DNA of 64,000 nucleotides, taken from Cyathus striatus. Lineage: Eukaryota; Basidiomycota; Agaricomycetes; Agaricales; Nidulariaceae. The notes below the pieces were generated by a model. That model saw only the letters and a program-made list of their open reading frames with translations, did no database searches and was not told the origin of the DNA. The DNA lies in contig JAOVFP010000006.1 in NCBI GenBank assembly GCA_025738555.1, forward strand, positions 1,178,001 through 1,242,000. The letters are read 5' to 3'. The translations under genes were made by a program, and so were the position numbers. Below, piece after piece: positions 21,222-32,026 of the stretch (within the stretch, counting starts at the first letter, position 1; every line of letters starts with the position of its first letter).

Positions 21222-22170
21222 AGTCCCCTGTTACATCTGAGATCGGATCTTATGATGGCGCTAACCGTAAGTAGTAATACATGTGACTTGGTTCACAAGC
21301 CAGTTCGTGCAGTAAGGTGGTGCTTTGACAGCACTTATACAGCCTTTCTGTATCACTTACTGCATAGTATCTCGACATAACATCTAGAAGCTATAATATA
21401 TACATATAATCTAACTGTACTTCCAACAAATATGTTTTACCATTGTATTTATTTGTTGAACACCCCAGAGTTTATTTTGACATACATATTGCATGCATAA
21501 GGTAACATTTATAGTAATTATGTGATATCTTAACTAAGTTGCAGCAAAACTTACAATCATATGCAGGTGGTATATATTTCCTTGATACGATACAAGATAG
21601 GTATTGAGCCAGCGATTCCAGCAACATTCGCTTCAGCAACTCAAGTCACGCAAGCAGTGCACTGCAACGACGACATGTATTTGCATACCCAAAGCTTAGC
21701 AGAGCTTTAATTCACGGCATGTAAATATATCTACATGTAAATTAAATATGAGAACGATCTTACCGAAACATCTGCACCATATAATTAATTTAGTAGAATG
21801 CAACATGAGATGCACACTCTGAAGTTTAAAGCAATAAATGCAAAATAAATGTTCCAGAACTGTTACTTCAACTCTCACATATCATTATAATGTTATTATG
21901 GATACTACTGGTCTATATTAAATAGATGAATGAGGATTTTAACTACAAGTATTGTTTTCGTAAATATGGTGTACAATAAGGGTACAGTATTGGGTACAGA
22001 CTTATAATACTAATTACTCGTGCATTATGGAACGCGCGCGGGAAGGATTGGCGTATAAGCGCCTGCGAAGCGTCAATACACCGTTCAAACTGGCTTGCGG
22101 ACGGGTCACGTGCATCACTATTTACGGTTAGCGCCATCGTAAGATCCGATCTCAGATGTAACAGGGGACT
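21222..22170. mobile_element. Block flanked by about 90-bp inverted repeats (right arm)
   Basis: Mirror of the block at 1343-2291. It has the same terminal repeats and the same internal sequence, rich in ATA and TTA. Confidence 0.5.
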
Positions 22171-22555
22171 CAAGACCGCTCTGTCTCTCATGGTCTCATC
22201 GTCGTTCATGTTCAAGAAGCTAGCTGAGTCACGCATCTCGTGTCTCAGGGCTCTTGTCTTAACGTCCCGGTAAGTCCGTGTTCTTTCAATCTCCACACTT
22301 TGTATAGCGTGCTGACTTGGTCAATAGTCATTTTATCTGTTCCGAGTTTCTGTTACTCGTGCGCTGGATGCAACGTCATTTTTAGAAAGGTAAATTTTTA
22401 TGTATCTATTTGTTTAAAAGGATTTTGAACCAGTACTAACATGGAGTATATGTTTTTAACAGTTCTACGGGAGGCAGCACGGGAACCCAGCCCTCCCCGC
22501 TGTTTCCTCACTCGACACGTTTGGTACTGGAATCTCGAAAAGACTTTGAAGAATT

Positions 22556-22991
22556 TTAAAAGAAGGGTACACTGTTTCCATTTACATGTGTATCAAAGCC
22601 TGAGAGATGTGGCTCCTCCAACTTGCTAAAGTAGTGCAGCAGTTTGTCGAAAGGTATCGTAAAATCGTCAGAGTTTCCAGAGGGGTTATTTAATAAGTTT
22701 TTCCACAGATATTCTGAACAATCTAGGTCCTCCAGTGTCACTCCATGCTCTAGTGGAATCATGGTACCAGTAGTAAGGTGTACCAATGTATCTTCGGATT
22801 TCTCCACTGTCAGCACCCCATGTTTTAAATCGGTATCAAGGTTATCATACGCATATGATGCCAAAAATGTCTTCCCCAAGTCACACATGGCGTGTTGGGA
22901 CTCATGCGACAGATTTGTGACAGCTAGATTAATAGCTGTTGTCGAAATAGATAGGCCGACCCAGCTCAAGAGTTCGATGAAGGCCGAATGA
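22556..22991 (-). pseudogene. DUF6589-like protein fragment (right-arm copy)
   Basis: Translation identical to the left-arm copy at 522-957, in mirror orientation. It has no start, no downstream coding continuation and no visible introns that would extend it, so it is treated as a remnant. Confidence 0.55.
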
Positions 22992-23073
22992 AGAAAAGGA
23001 AATACCACTCTGAGTTCTGGTCTACACTATCGCATTCAAAGTGCGCACTCTGCCCCACGCCCTCGGCTCTAAT
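22988..23073 (+). pseudogene. Captured fragment of the gene at 26174-27824 (right-arm copy)
   Basis: Mirror of the fragment at 440-525, about 3.5 kb from its probable source gene and in the same orientation. It shares the same substitutions relative to 26515-26600 as the left-arm copy, so it was captured before the arms were duplicated. Confidence 0.75.
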
Positions 23074-23515
23074 TGTTGCCTTTGCATCCATTTTGAAGAG
23101 TTTCGCAACGAGATCCGCGCGCATGCTGCCCTGCATTCTTGGTGAATATCGGGCTCACTTAGTACGTATCCTTAAAAAGCTAATGGTACTCAATCTCATT
23201 CGTGCCATTGTGGCATTATGTCTCATTCCGTGGAGTCATCCACAAATTATAGCAATTCATCTTTCCACTCCAGAAATCCCCCCAGGCCAGCAGGTCAACT
23301 CTTCTCCGATATCGCACCAACGCCCACAGAATGAGCAACCACGACGACCTCCGATCTTTATTGGCATTTCGATGCTCATGGTCAGGTACTGAGCCCTCCC
23401 TTCCTCCTCGACCCCGCGCGATCACAGTACCAGTCTACATAGCAATTCTGCCTGGATGTGGCGCTCGCTTGGTACGTTTACTTAAAAGCGTATTCATTCA
23501 ATCGTAGCACTAAGA

Positions 23516-24117
23516 ATGTCTCATTCCTCGTCAGCTACTACTTACTCTGACCCACCTCTAAGAAAGGTCACCTATCGTTTTACCCATCAGGTTGTTGCCA
23601 AACCATTAGTGACTGTCGACGTTCAGGCATCCACTTTCTTCGCTGCCGTCATCATCCCTCACGTATTTGGGGAGGAGGAGCTAGAGCATATGATCAACAA
23701 CCTGGACTTAGGGGATGAGACTCATGAATTCATCGAGACCCGTCAGTATGGTATCTTGATTAGGCGAGCTTTAGATGCCCATTTCGGGACGTTCTACCCC
23801 AAATCTCTTAAATTTGAGTGAGTCTTCCTGTTTTACTATCATTTCAATATATATCAGTGCTGACCAGATGACGGCACTGCAGTAAACCCATCCATATGTT
23901 CACTGTAGACGAAGACTATACGTCCCCCGACAACCCCCACTTCAATGTAGTTGCTAATTTTTATGGAAATAATCATGAACATGTCCCATATATGCTACAC
24001 GTGTATACTGACAGCCAAGATATTGAGAATGCCAGAGATGTGACTTGCGTAACATTCCGTTTACCGGAGAGGTTGGGGAAGGAAGTCGTAGTGATTGGCG
24101 ACATCCGCCGGGGCTAA
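23516..24117 (+). CDS. Small protein of unknown function (178 aa)
   Basis: Exons 23516-23817 and 23883-24117, with a 65-nt intron (gtgagt ... ctgcag) that joins LKF to DKPIHMFTVDEDY in frame. The start ATG is five bases beyond the edge of the right palindrome arm, so its promoter lies in the arm. The protein has no signal peptide or membrane segment; it starts with a Ser/Thr-rich tail and alternates hydrophobic strands with acidic loops (FGEEELEHMINNLDLGDE, TSPDNPHFNVVANFYG). I do not recognise a family. The consistent frame across the intron supports a real gene. Confidence 0.6.
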
Positions 24118-24667
24118 CAGAGTGAGTAGTCTCATCATCTTTAGACTGTCCAGTGTTCTCATTAGCCATCATCCCCTTTCTCCCATCACAACCCACTCAC
24201 GCTCGCAACTCTCGTTGGACTCTTGTTGGAAACTGGTAACCAGGAAGTTCAGGTAACGGCCTTCCGAGAGTTTTGTACCCTTCTCTCCTTCCCGGCCTCT
24301 CCCTCCGGTTCTTCTACTATCCGCTATGCCTCCTCTTTGTCCATGGCTTCTCCATTGAAAAAAAAGCAAGCATAATTGACGGCCGAAAAGTTTTCTTTCT
24401 CGCTACCCCGTATTTCAGATGTCAATTCTACGAACATTTGTTTCCAATTTTTTCCCCCAGATTTTCTCCCATCTGCTTGTTACTCTGCTTCATTTCGAAA
24501 CCGTTGAAAATCTCCATTTGCATTCCGATAACTCCTTACAGAAACTTTGAATACTCTTACTACGCTGTACCGCTATCTTACATAACGATATTTGTTTCGC
24601 TCACATTTACTTCAGCCCGCGCTTCATGTAAAATACTGAATACTGAAATGCAATTGTAAAATTGCGT
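24118..24667. other. Intergenic, no gene seen
   Basis: About 550 bp between the small gene and the 3' end of the minus-strand SR gene. It is T- and C-rich, with a chance open frame of 128 codons rich in Phe and Ser that shows no splice signals or known motif. Confidence 0.5.
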
Positions 24668-25961
24668 TTACTGTCGACCGCGCACATCACGTGAGGCAGT
24701 GCGCCTTCGATAGCGGTTATCGTCCCTGTCATAGTTGCGGCGGCGGTCTTGACTGTTCTCGCGGGGTGGGCGGTCATGACGGTCGTCTCTACCGTCGCGG
24801 TCATGATCACCACGGCGGTCATCTCGGCACCTCCTGGGGCTGCGGGAGCGGTCCCTGCGGCGTGGGGGTGGCAAGGGGCGGTCATCTCGGCACCTTCTGG
24901 GGCTGCGGGAGCGGTCCCTGCGGCGTGGGGGTGGCGAGGGTCGTCGTTCGTAGCGCCATCTACCGGAAGGCGGATTCTTGGTCTTGTCCTGCGTAGGCGG
25001 CACCACAATGGACACATCAGCCGCCGCAGAGGCCGGATCGGACTCGCCATTCTCAGCGGAGGGAGGGGGAGGGGTCCTTGCGCGATCCTTTGCACCATTG
25101 CTATCCCTGTCCCTGTCCCTGTCCTTGTCCCTATCGCCTTTATCGCGTCGCTCGGGGAGGCACTGCGTCTGCGGTCGGGGGTTCGGCTGCGACGGCGGTC
25201 ACGGTAACGGTAACGGTAACGGCTGCGATCGCCACGATCTCTGTCACGGTCATTGTGGCGGCGGTTTCGGTCTTGATCGGCGTCGCGGGGTGGGCGGTCA
25301 GGATGCTCGTCCCCAGGTTCGTCTCGGTCCCTGCGACATAAGTATGGTACCCATCCACCGAGGGGCGGATTCTTGGCCCACTATAAATGGTGTGAGAAGC
25401 TGAGTAGGCGTGCTATGAGGAATGTAGGCGCACATCTACACTCAAAACAAATCCTCCAACCTCATAGCCACGCCTAGAGCAGTGATGTGGTGAGTAGAAG
25501 CCAAGCGGAACAAAGAGGGACATACATATTAACTAGTGCATCTTCAGTATCAGCAAGTCTATCGTAGGTTACAAATATGTGCCTATTCGATAGGGGAGAA
25601 AGTTCAGAATGTTGAGTTTTGAAAAGACAGAAAGCAAATGGGGCCACTCTGTTCAACCTGGTCTCTGGTCCGGTCTGGTCTTGCTCGCGTTGCGTTTGAT
25701 CTTACATGATTCACACCCTCCGACTCCGACTAGAAAATGGATGGCAGGGTAAATGGGGAAGAAGTTAGGACTTACGGATGCATATACCCGTAGGGATTGC
25801 GTGGGATAGGGACATGGTAACGATAAAATTGACCAAAGCTGGAATGGGAGATTAGATAGTAGCTGGCTGAGCTGGGGAGATTCACACCGTTCAATTTGAC
25901 CCAGTAAATTATGGACGTTTTTCCTGTGGCTAAAGCCACTTACAAAGAGAGTATGCCCCAT
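24668..25961 (-). CDS. SR-type RNA-binding protein, paralogue A (frameshifted in this sequence)
   Basis: Exons, in transcript order: 25888-25961, 25776-25838, 25526-25582, 25434-25473, 24668-25380. The first four have exactly the same lengths (74, 63, 57, 40) as in paralogue B at 30817. The N-terminus is an RRM: HTLFVSGF, ERFGQFYRYHVPIPR, HIFVTYDRLADTEDAL and LSVDWAKNPP. A long Arg/Asp/Ser-rich domain follows, as in SR splicing factors that bind pre-mRNA and recruit the spliceosome in the nucleus. In the last exon a C run at 25154-25157 is one base shorter than in paralogue B, which breaks the frame; with that base the product would be 315 aa. After VPPTQDK the sequence re-enters a second RS segment (KNPPSGRWRYERRPSPPP). 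The RRM is diverged from B but keeps its core, which argues against simple decay. Confidence 0.6.
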
Positions 25962-26173
25962 TTACATGAATTGTTGGATTGGGAGTCGTGGATTGTGAAA
26001 CCCATTTATAAATTACAGCCAGAATACATGATTTATTTGCATCTATTTACCCCACGAAAAACCATCCACGTCCCCGCGTCGCGGCTCGTTGCAGCTCTCC
26101 CTTCACGAGCACAGGTCCGTCTATTTTATTTCATATTTTACATTTATTAACATTATACAGATGACATACTCGC

Positions 26174-27824
26174 ATGCGCAACATTGTTCGTCTTGCCCGT
26201 CATGTCTCCCGTCCTGCTCGACACTTCTCGTCCACAGCGCGTCTCCATGACTCGTCCCGCCCCCTCCACTCCGTAAGGTACCTCGACCTCCTCCGCAGAG
26301 AGCAGCCCACCTACGAGCCCCTATGGCACCTCCTCCACTGTCTCTCCAAGTCCACCCATAAGAACGACATGTCCCTCGCTCTCGCACGGCAGCGCGTCTC
26401 CGTCGACGAGTACAGAAGGTGGAAGCCCATCATATACGAGAGCGACATCCTGCTCGCCGTCAACCTCCTCGATACCTGGGCATTTAAAGTCCGTCCTTCT
26501 GACCAGCAGAATGACAAAAAGGAAATACCACTCTGGGTTCTACTCTACACCATCGCATTCAAAGTGCGCACTCCACCCCACGCCCTCGGCCCACTCTTGC
26601 ACCTCTTCCACGCCTACATCGACACCACCCCACCCCCACTCGCGGGCCCCTCTTCGTATTCACCATGCTCCATCTCGCCCGCTTTAGTCTCATCCAGCCT
26701 ATGAACGCCCTCGTCGACCTGTTCCTCACCACCCCTTCTCCACCAGGAAGGAGGAAGAGCTCTACTTTAACCTCATTCTGCAGTCCATCTCAGCCAAGCC
26801 TACGCCTATGCAGGAAAATGCTGAACTCGTAGTGCGCCTCTTGAGTGCCATGCAAGGCCGCCATTTGAAGCTCCGAGGAGACACCTATGAAACCCTACTG
26901 AATGACCGATTCGTCACCCTCGAACTGACAAAGTATCTCCAAAGCCGCATGTCGAGACAGGGCGTGGTGCAGACCAAAGAGCATCTCGAGGCCTTTCTGC
27001 GCGTGTTCGCGAGGGACGGAGCGATACACGACGCCGGAAAATATCTAGGTGCCGTACATGCGTTACGGGGCAAAGACGACCTTCGTAGACGAGCAAACAC
27101 CCAATACCTTGCAGCACTCGAAGACCGCGCATCTGCATTCAAATTCCTACACGACCTCTCAGCGAAAAATGTCCCCGCGCCGTCTGAGGGATCTGATAAC
27201 CAGTCCCCTTCACCTCCCGTCAAATCCTCACACAAGCCTGTCCTTCACCGCCAACACTCAGTCGATATCTACGACATGACATCCCTCCTCAACGTCATCT
27301 CTAAAGACCTCACAGTACCATACTCCCGCCTCCTCAATACATTCTCCAAACTCCCCGGCAGGCCATCCATCGTCACCTGGACCGTTCTCCTCCGCGGGCT
27401 TCTCCTGCGCAAACGCTTCATCATAGCGGAAAACCATACGCACAAAATGATCAATACAGGCTTGCCACTGGACAAAGAAGCGCTATGCGTGGGAGTGTTG
27501 TCATTCATAAGGGCCGAGAAACCGCAACTGGCTGTGTGGTTGCTTGAGAGATATGCTGGAGAGGACATACCAGGAAGGAAGAAGGTGAAAATGCAGATAT
27601 CGGCGATGAACGAGATCATGTCCGCCTTTAACAAGATCCAGCGATGAAGCAAAGAAAGACGAAGATGAGACAAAGGGGGACGACGAAGAGGATGAGACAA
27701 ACGGAGACAATGACTGAAAGAGTGAAGCCAAAGGAAAGTCCAGGGGAGAGGAAGAAGAAGAGTGGGTGAAGGACCCGTTAGGGAAAAGAACTCGAAGGAT
27801 AGGAGTGGCAGTGCCGAGTAAATA
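26174..27824 (+). pseudogene. Probable mitochondrial helical-repeat protein, frameshifted
   Basis: ATG 26174 starts an Arg-rich N-terminus (MRNIVRLARHVSRPARHFSS) typical of mitochondrial import signals. The frame then breaks twice, each time at a CCCC run (26647-26650 and 26732-26735) where one more C would restore it. From about 26750 the frame is open to 27647 and ends with PPR-like helices (SIVTWTVLLRGLLLRKRF, DKEALCVGVLSFIRAEKPQL). Beyond that stop an acidic Lys/Glu-rich reading continues in another frame to a TAG at 27822, with one TGA inside. The first lesions could be sequencing errors; the 3' lesions look like real decay. Its first 45 bp are duplicated upstream of SR paralogue B, and an internal fragment is duplicated in the palindrome arms. 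Confidence 0.6.
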
Positions 27825-29177
27825 GTTCCCTCCACGAATCGGCGTGGCTGTCGGTGGGACTGGCGACAAACGTTGATAACGGGCTTGGAGAGTTGATAAA
27901 GAAGGTGTGGGCCAATGGCAGCAATGGTACTGGCTCCGAATGACGAACCGAGCCAGCCATTGGTCGAATAGTTGGAGACAAAGATTGGCACTGGTGGTAC
28001 TAGCTCCGAAGGAGAGGCAAAGAGACGGGCTTGACGAGTCGGAGAAGAATGTACTTGAGGGGTAAAGGCACCGGCTTGACGAGTTGAGGAAGGATGAACT
28101 TGTGCTGTGAATAGTCCAGACGAAGAAGGGGCCGTGAAAAGGCCAGATCTAGAGGAGGACGCGATGTGGGTCGCTAGTACTATAAAAGATACTGGGGGGG
28201 GAAGGGTATACTTGCGCCGTGGCAAGGGAACAACGAGTTGGGGACGGAACGCATGTACGGTTTGGAGAAGGGATAACAAGGGATGTGGTATGAGTAGGCG
28301 GAAGAATAGGTTGAGGTTGAGGTCGAGATCAAAGGGGGGATTGTAAAAAGTCTTGAAGTTCCACGTTGGACGGACACATGGACTGTGTTTGTGGGCGCAG
28401 CATTCAAGGGAGGAGCGTTCTGGCATTGGTTGTCTTCATGGGTGGTGGGGCATTCTGGTCCGGATATCGGTCCTGAAATCACTTCTCCCTTGCTGCTATA
28501 TTCATTGGGCAAGACTGGTTAGATCCTGCATGTAAAGTTAGCACAATTGTAGCGGGGTAGAACAACTTGGACGTACGAATGTGATTAAGATCACCACATG
28601 CTGTACATCGCCGTCCTTCCTTGGTTGGTTTACTTGGTTCTGTTGTTGGACCTGAGCTTAAGCGCTTAAGGATGGAATGGACGGAGCAATCGATGGAGGA
28701 AAGAAAGAGTGGCTGATGCTTAGTATCTCGGTACTAAACTCAATCATCCACTCTTTCAACCATTCTGTTTCCTTCATTACATAAGTTACGCAGTACGCAC
28801 ACCAAATACCCACTGCCTTCGTTGATAACCTTTCGTTCAGCTAAGTTCTGCAGACCTACATGGTAGGTTGGGAATGAGCCCATTTGGTCAAAACATATGT
28901 CCAGTGCGGATGTCGTTGTCACGTATGGCAGCCTTTGCATATTTATTGACAAGTTCGTTGTCAAGTACTTCTCTGACTCAAGGCAACCTAGACCCTACTA
29001 AAGCTAGTAGAAATGACATCATTATTTGTATATATTTGCAAAATTTACGTATATATATTCGCCCATCTACGCTACTCTTTTCTTTCTCTTTCATTTTGAT
29101 CACCTTCTCAACTTACCCTATCTTCGTCGAATACCTGCAGTAATACCCATCAACAGCGTCTCAGTACTAACTTACAG
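27825..29177. other. Intergenic; no convincing gene
   Basis: Contains a long minus-strand open frame (to about 28426) rich in Ser, Pro and Leu with short internal repetition (GLFTAPSSSGLFTAQVHPSS), running into the antisense of the preceding gene. It has no recognisable domain and no consistent splicing. The last 40 bp before 29178 contain 'agtactaacttacag', a good branch point and acceptor, so the kinase gene may have an intron in its 5' leader. Confidence 0.4.
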
Positions 29178-30550
29178 ATGGAAGTGCGTTACGAGAGTGC
29201 AAGCCAGTATGGCGTAGGAGGGTTTCATCCCATTTATATTGGTGATATATACAACCAAGGCCGTTACCGCATCATCAACAAACTTGGCCTCGGATCCTAC
29301 AGCACAGTATGGCTCGTCACCGACCTTCATTTGAACCGTTTTGCCTCTCTTAAAGTGCTCTCTGCTAATTCATCCGCCGTGTCTTCAGAATTGCACATCT
29401 CGCAACGCCTTCAGCAACAACAAGCGCAACCGGACTCTCATCCTGGCAAGGCCCATGTGATCCGCATATTCGACACATTCATAATTCATGGCCCAAATGG
29501 TATACATCACTGTATTGTTACGGAACTCCTTGGTGCAGATATCAATGTTCTCGCTCTGCCGGTCAATCATATGGAACGTTTTCCTTTTCCCCTGGATGCA
29601 CCTAGGAAGGTAGCAGCACAGGTTGCGCTTGGTGTAGCGTATCTTCATAAGTGCAACATTATTCATGGAGGTAAGTGACCATTCTTGTATGCACCACACT
29701 CTTAAACACTTACGAATACTTTGATGTAGATCTCCACAGTGGAAATGTGCATTTCTACACTCCCGAGCTCGAAAATGCATCTTTTGCGGACGTGAAGCGT
29801 ATTTATGGCGAACCGTTCATCCGCCCCATCACGTACGGGGATAATGTTACCCCATCTCTACGTTGTCCTGCCACTATAGCCCATGCACCACAGGTATATC
29901 GTGTGGCTGATGTTTGCCTTTCTCGTTACGGCGACATTCACGTCAAGCTCTGTGATTTCAGCGAATCTTTCCTCTGCGACCTAAATCGTAAGCCCGATAA
30001 GCCGATAACATCCAACATGCCTTTTGAGCTTCAAGCTCCTGAAATTATTTTCCATGATATGGTCTGTCCCACTCCTTCGATGGACATTTGGGCGCTTGGA
30101 GTCCTTATGTACATGATTCTAAACTCGAATCATCATCCGTTTGCGTCGCCTCGCAATAAAGACCAGCTGCTTAAATTCATGGCATGTATTCTTGGGAAGT
30201 TTCCGGATAAATGGTGGAACGCTTGGGCTGAACGTGCAGCATATTTTGATGAAAATGGTTTTAGTCAAACATACAAGAGGATGGTGCCGTTTTCGAGTAT
30301 CAGTATGAAGACAGAGCACGATATCAGTGCAGAAGACGCCGATGCATTTAGAAGTCTGTTGTACAAGATGTTTCGCTATGTGCCGGAGGAAAGGATTGAT
30401 GCTGAGGAAGTAGTACGACTCATCCCTAGTGGTTGGAAGAAGAGGAACACAAAGCATGTGACAAGAAATGGAAGGGCGAGGGGCAGAAACTTTGAAGTAA
30501 GAAGTAATCTCGAAAAGGAGTCGAGTCCCGTTGCGTTTGCGGTTGCCTGA
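29178..30550 (+). CDS. SRPK-like protein kinase (437 aa)
   Basis: Exons 29178-29670 and 29730-30550; the intron falls inside the catalytic loop, between HG and DLHSGN. Visible kinase elements: glycine loop KLGLGSYSTVWLV, Lys in SLKVL, a Glu in SELHISQRL, catalytic loop IIHGDLHSGN, metal-binding LCDFSES, LQAPEII in place of APE, and DIWALGVLMYMI. The leading YxVGGFHPIYIGD segment and 'STVW' are typical of the SRPK family (CMGC group), which phosphorylates Arg/Ser repeats of SR proteins. The catalytic loop lacks the usual Lys and DFG is DFS, as I recall from expanded fungal SRPK-like families, so the substrate is uncertain. It sits between two SR-protein genes. The tail is basic. Confidence 0.85.
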
Positions 30551-30659
30551 ATGCAATTTTCGAGACGTATTAGCAATTATGTAAGCGAGTTAACTTACAG
30601 CAGGGAACTTGAACTCGCCCGTTTTCAGCTCAGCCCGCAATACTTAATAATCCACAAAT

Positions 30660-30816
30660 ACTCTCTATCTCGAGCACAAGGACAGGACGAACAACGTTGC
30701 GCATGTTAATAAATGTAAAATGTAAAATAAAATAGTTTTGGTGGGGTAAACAGATGCAAATAAAGCATGTATTTTCTTATTTCAGCTGTAAATGGGTTCC
30801 ACGACTCGCAACCAAC
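30660..30816. repeat. Duplicated upstream region shared by the two SR genes
   Basis: Read in reverse it matches 25962-26230: the stretches 'gtggggtaaacagatgcaaa' and 'atgttaataaatgtaaaatg' recur, followed by the first 45 bp of the gene at 26174. The promoter of SR paralogue B was therefore copied together with part of the neighbouring gene. Confidence 0.7.
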
Positions 30817-32026
30817 ATGCCTCGCATCCTCTTCGTCAGTGGCTTCCACCCTTCCACCCGCGCACGCGACCTTGCATACGAATTTGAGCGGTGCGAATCT
30901 CCCCAGCTCACCCAGCCCACCATCTAATCCCCCGCTTCAGCTTTGGCCCGCTTGTCCGCTGCGACGTGCCTGCCCCCCGCACCTCCCATTCCAACTCTAA
31001 CCCGTAAGTCCCCACTTCTTCCCCCTTTACTCTGCCATCCATTCTCCAGTCGGATTCGGAGGGAGCGAATCATGTAAAGACAAACGCGACGCGAGCGAGA
31101 CCAGACCAGACCAGAGACCAGTTTGAACAGAGTGCAAGCTACCATTCGCTTTCCTGTCTTCCTGTAATATGCGCGCACGATGTCTGTCGATGGTCCCCGG
31201 TCGACGATGACAGTCACAATGATCTCATCCCCTTCATCTTGTCCGAGCTCCGCTACATTTCTACACCGCACCTCGATCCGACGCTCAACATTCCGAACTT
31301 CCCCCCTATCGAACAGTTACGCCTTTGTTGAGTTTAGAAGCACAAGGGATGCTGAGGATGCCTACTATGATATGTATGTCCCCCTTTGTTCTCCTTGGCT
31401 CCTACTCACCACACCACTGCTCTAGGCATGGCCGGTACTTTGAAGGTTCTCGCCTAAGCATCCAGGTGCGCCCATACCCCTCATAACATATATACTCACC
31501 TTCCCACACCATTTTATAGTGGGCCAAGAACCCCCCCTCCAGCGTATGGCGCTACGAACGACGACCCTCGCCACCCCCACGCCGCCGGGACCGCTCCCGC
31601 AGCCCCAGAAGGTACCGAGACGACCGCCGTGATGACCGTGACCGCGACCGCAGAGACGACCGTGGTGACCGCCCACCCCGCGACACCGATCGAGACCGCC
31701 GCGATGGCCGTGACAGAGACCGTGGCGACCGTAGGGACGACCGTGACCGTGACCGCCGTCGCAGCCGAACCCCCGACCGCAGACGCAGTGCCTCCCCCGA
31801 GCGACGCGATAAAGGCGATAGGGACAAGGACAGGGATAGGGATAGCAATGGTGCAAAGGATCGTGCAAGGACCCCTCCCCCTCCCTCCGCTGAGAATGGC
31901 GAGTCTGAGCCGGCCCCTGCTGATGCTGCTGATGTGTCCATTATGGTGCCGCCTACCCAGGACAAGATGGAGGTGATCGAGGAAAAGGGAAGGGATAGGG
32001 CGCGTACGCCGCCTTATGAGTCTTAG
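30817..32026 (+). CDS. SR-type RNA-binding protein, paralogue B (246 aa)
   Basis: Exons 30817-30890, 30941-31003, 31317-31373, 31426-31465, 31520-32026; all junctions are in frame. Residues 1-85 form an RRM: RILFVSGFHPSTRARDLAYE (RNP2-like), ERFGPLVRCDVPAPR, YAFVEFRSTRDAEDAYYDM (RNP1-like) and GSRLSIQWAKNPP. Residues from about 90 are an RS/RD-rich domain (RRDRSRSPRRYRDDRRD and similar), ending in an acidic-basic tail with TPPYES. SR proteins of this kind bind exonic enhancers and act in splicing and mRNA export. Intron 2 is unusually long (313 nt) and shares sequence with the matching intron of paralogue A. It lies 267 bp downstream of an SRPK-like kinase gene. Confidence 0.88.

Larger units (their letters stand above)
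16390..23511 (-). repeat. Right arm of the 7.1-kb inverted repeat, with empty insertion site
   Basis: Mirror copy of 1-6964 plus 14475-14632; both arms come to 7122 bp once the insertion and its duplicated target are removed. The site that carries the chromovirus on the left is uninterrupted here at about 16548-16552. Near the spacer two substitutions separate the arms (14569 versus 16452, and one in the following 30 bp). Everything found in the left arm occurs here in reverse. No gene in it looks intact. Confidence 0.95.

Noticed and set aside
24273..24659. Plus-strand open frame of 128 codons
   Set aside because: Phe/Ser/Leu-rich translation of T/C-rich intergenic DNA with no supporting features.
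25078..25403. Several plus-strand open frames over the RS domain of SR paralogue A
   Set aside because: Antisense of Arg/Asp/Ser repeats; the minus-strand reading with matching introns in paralogue B explains the sequence.
26121..26387. Minus-strand open frame rich in Gly and Arg
   Set aside because: Antisense shadow of the mitochondrial-protein gene's first exon.
27269..28426. Minus-strand open frame of 385 codons
   Set aside because: Starts in low-complexity sequence, runs antisense through the preceding gene, shows no domain or intron logic; composition suggests a shadow frame.
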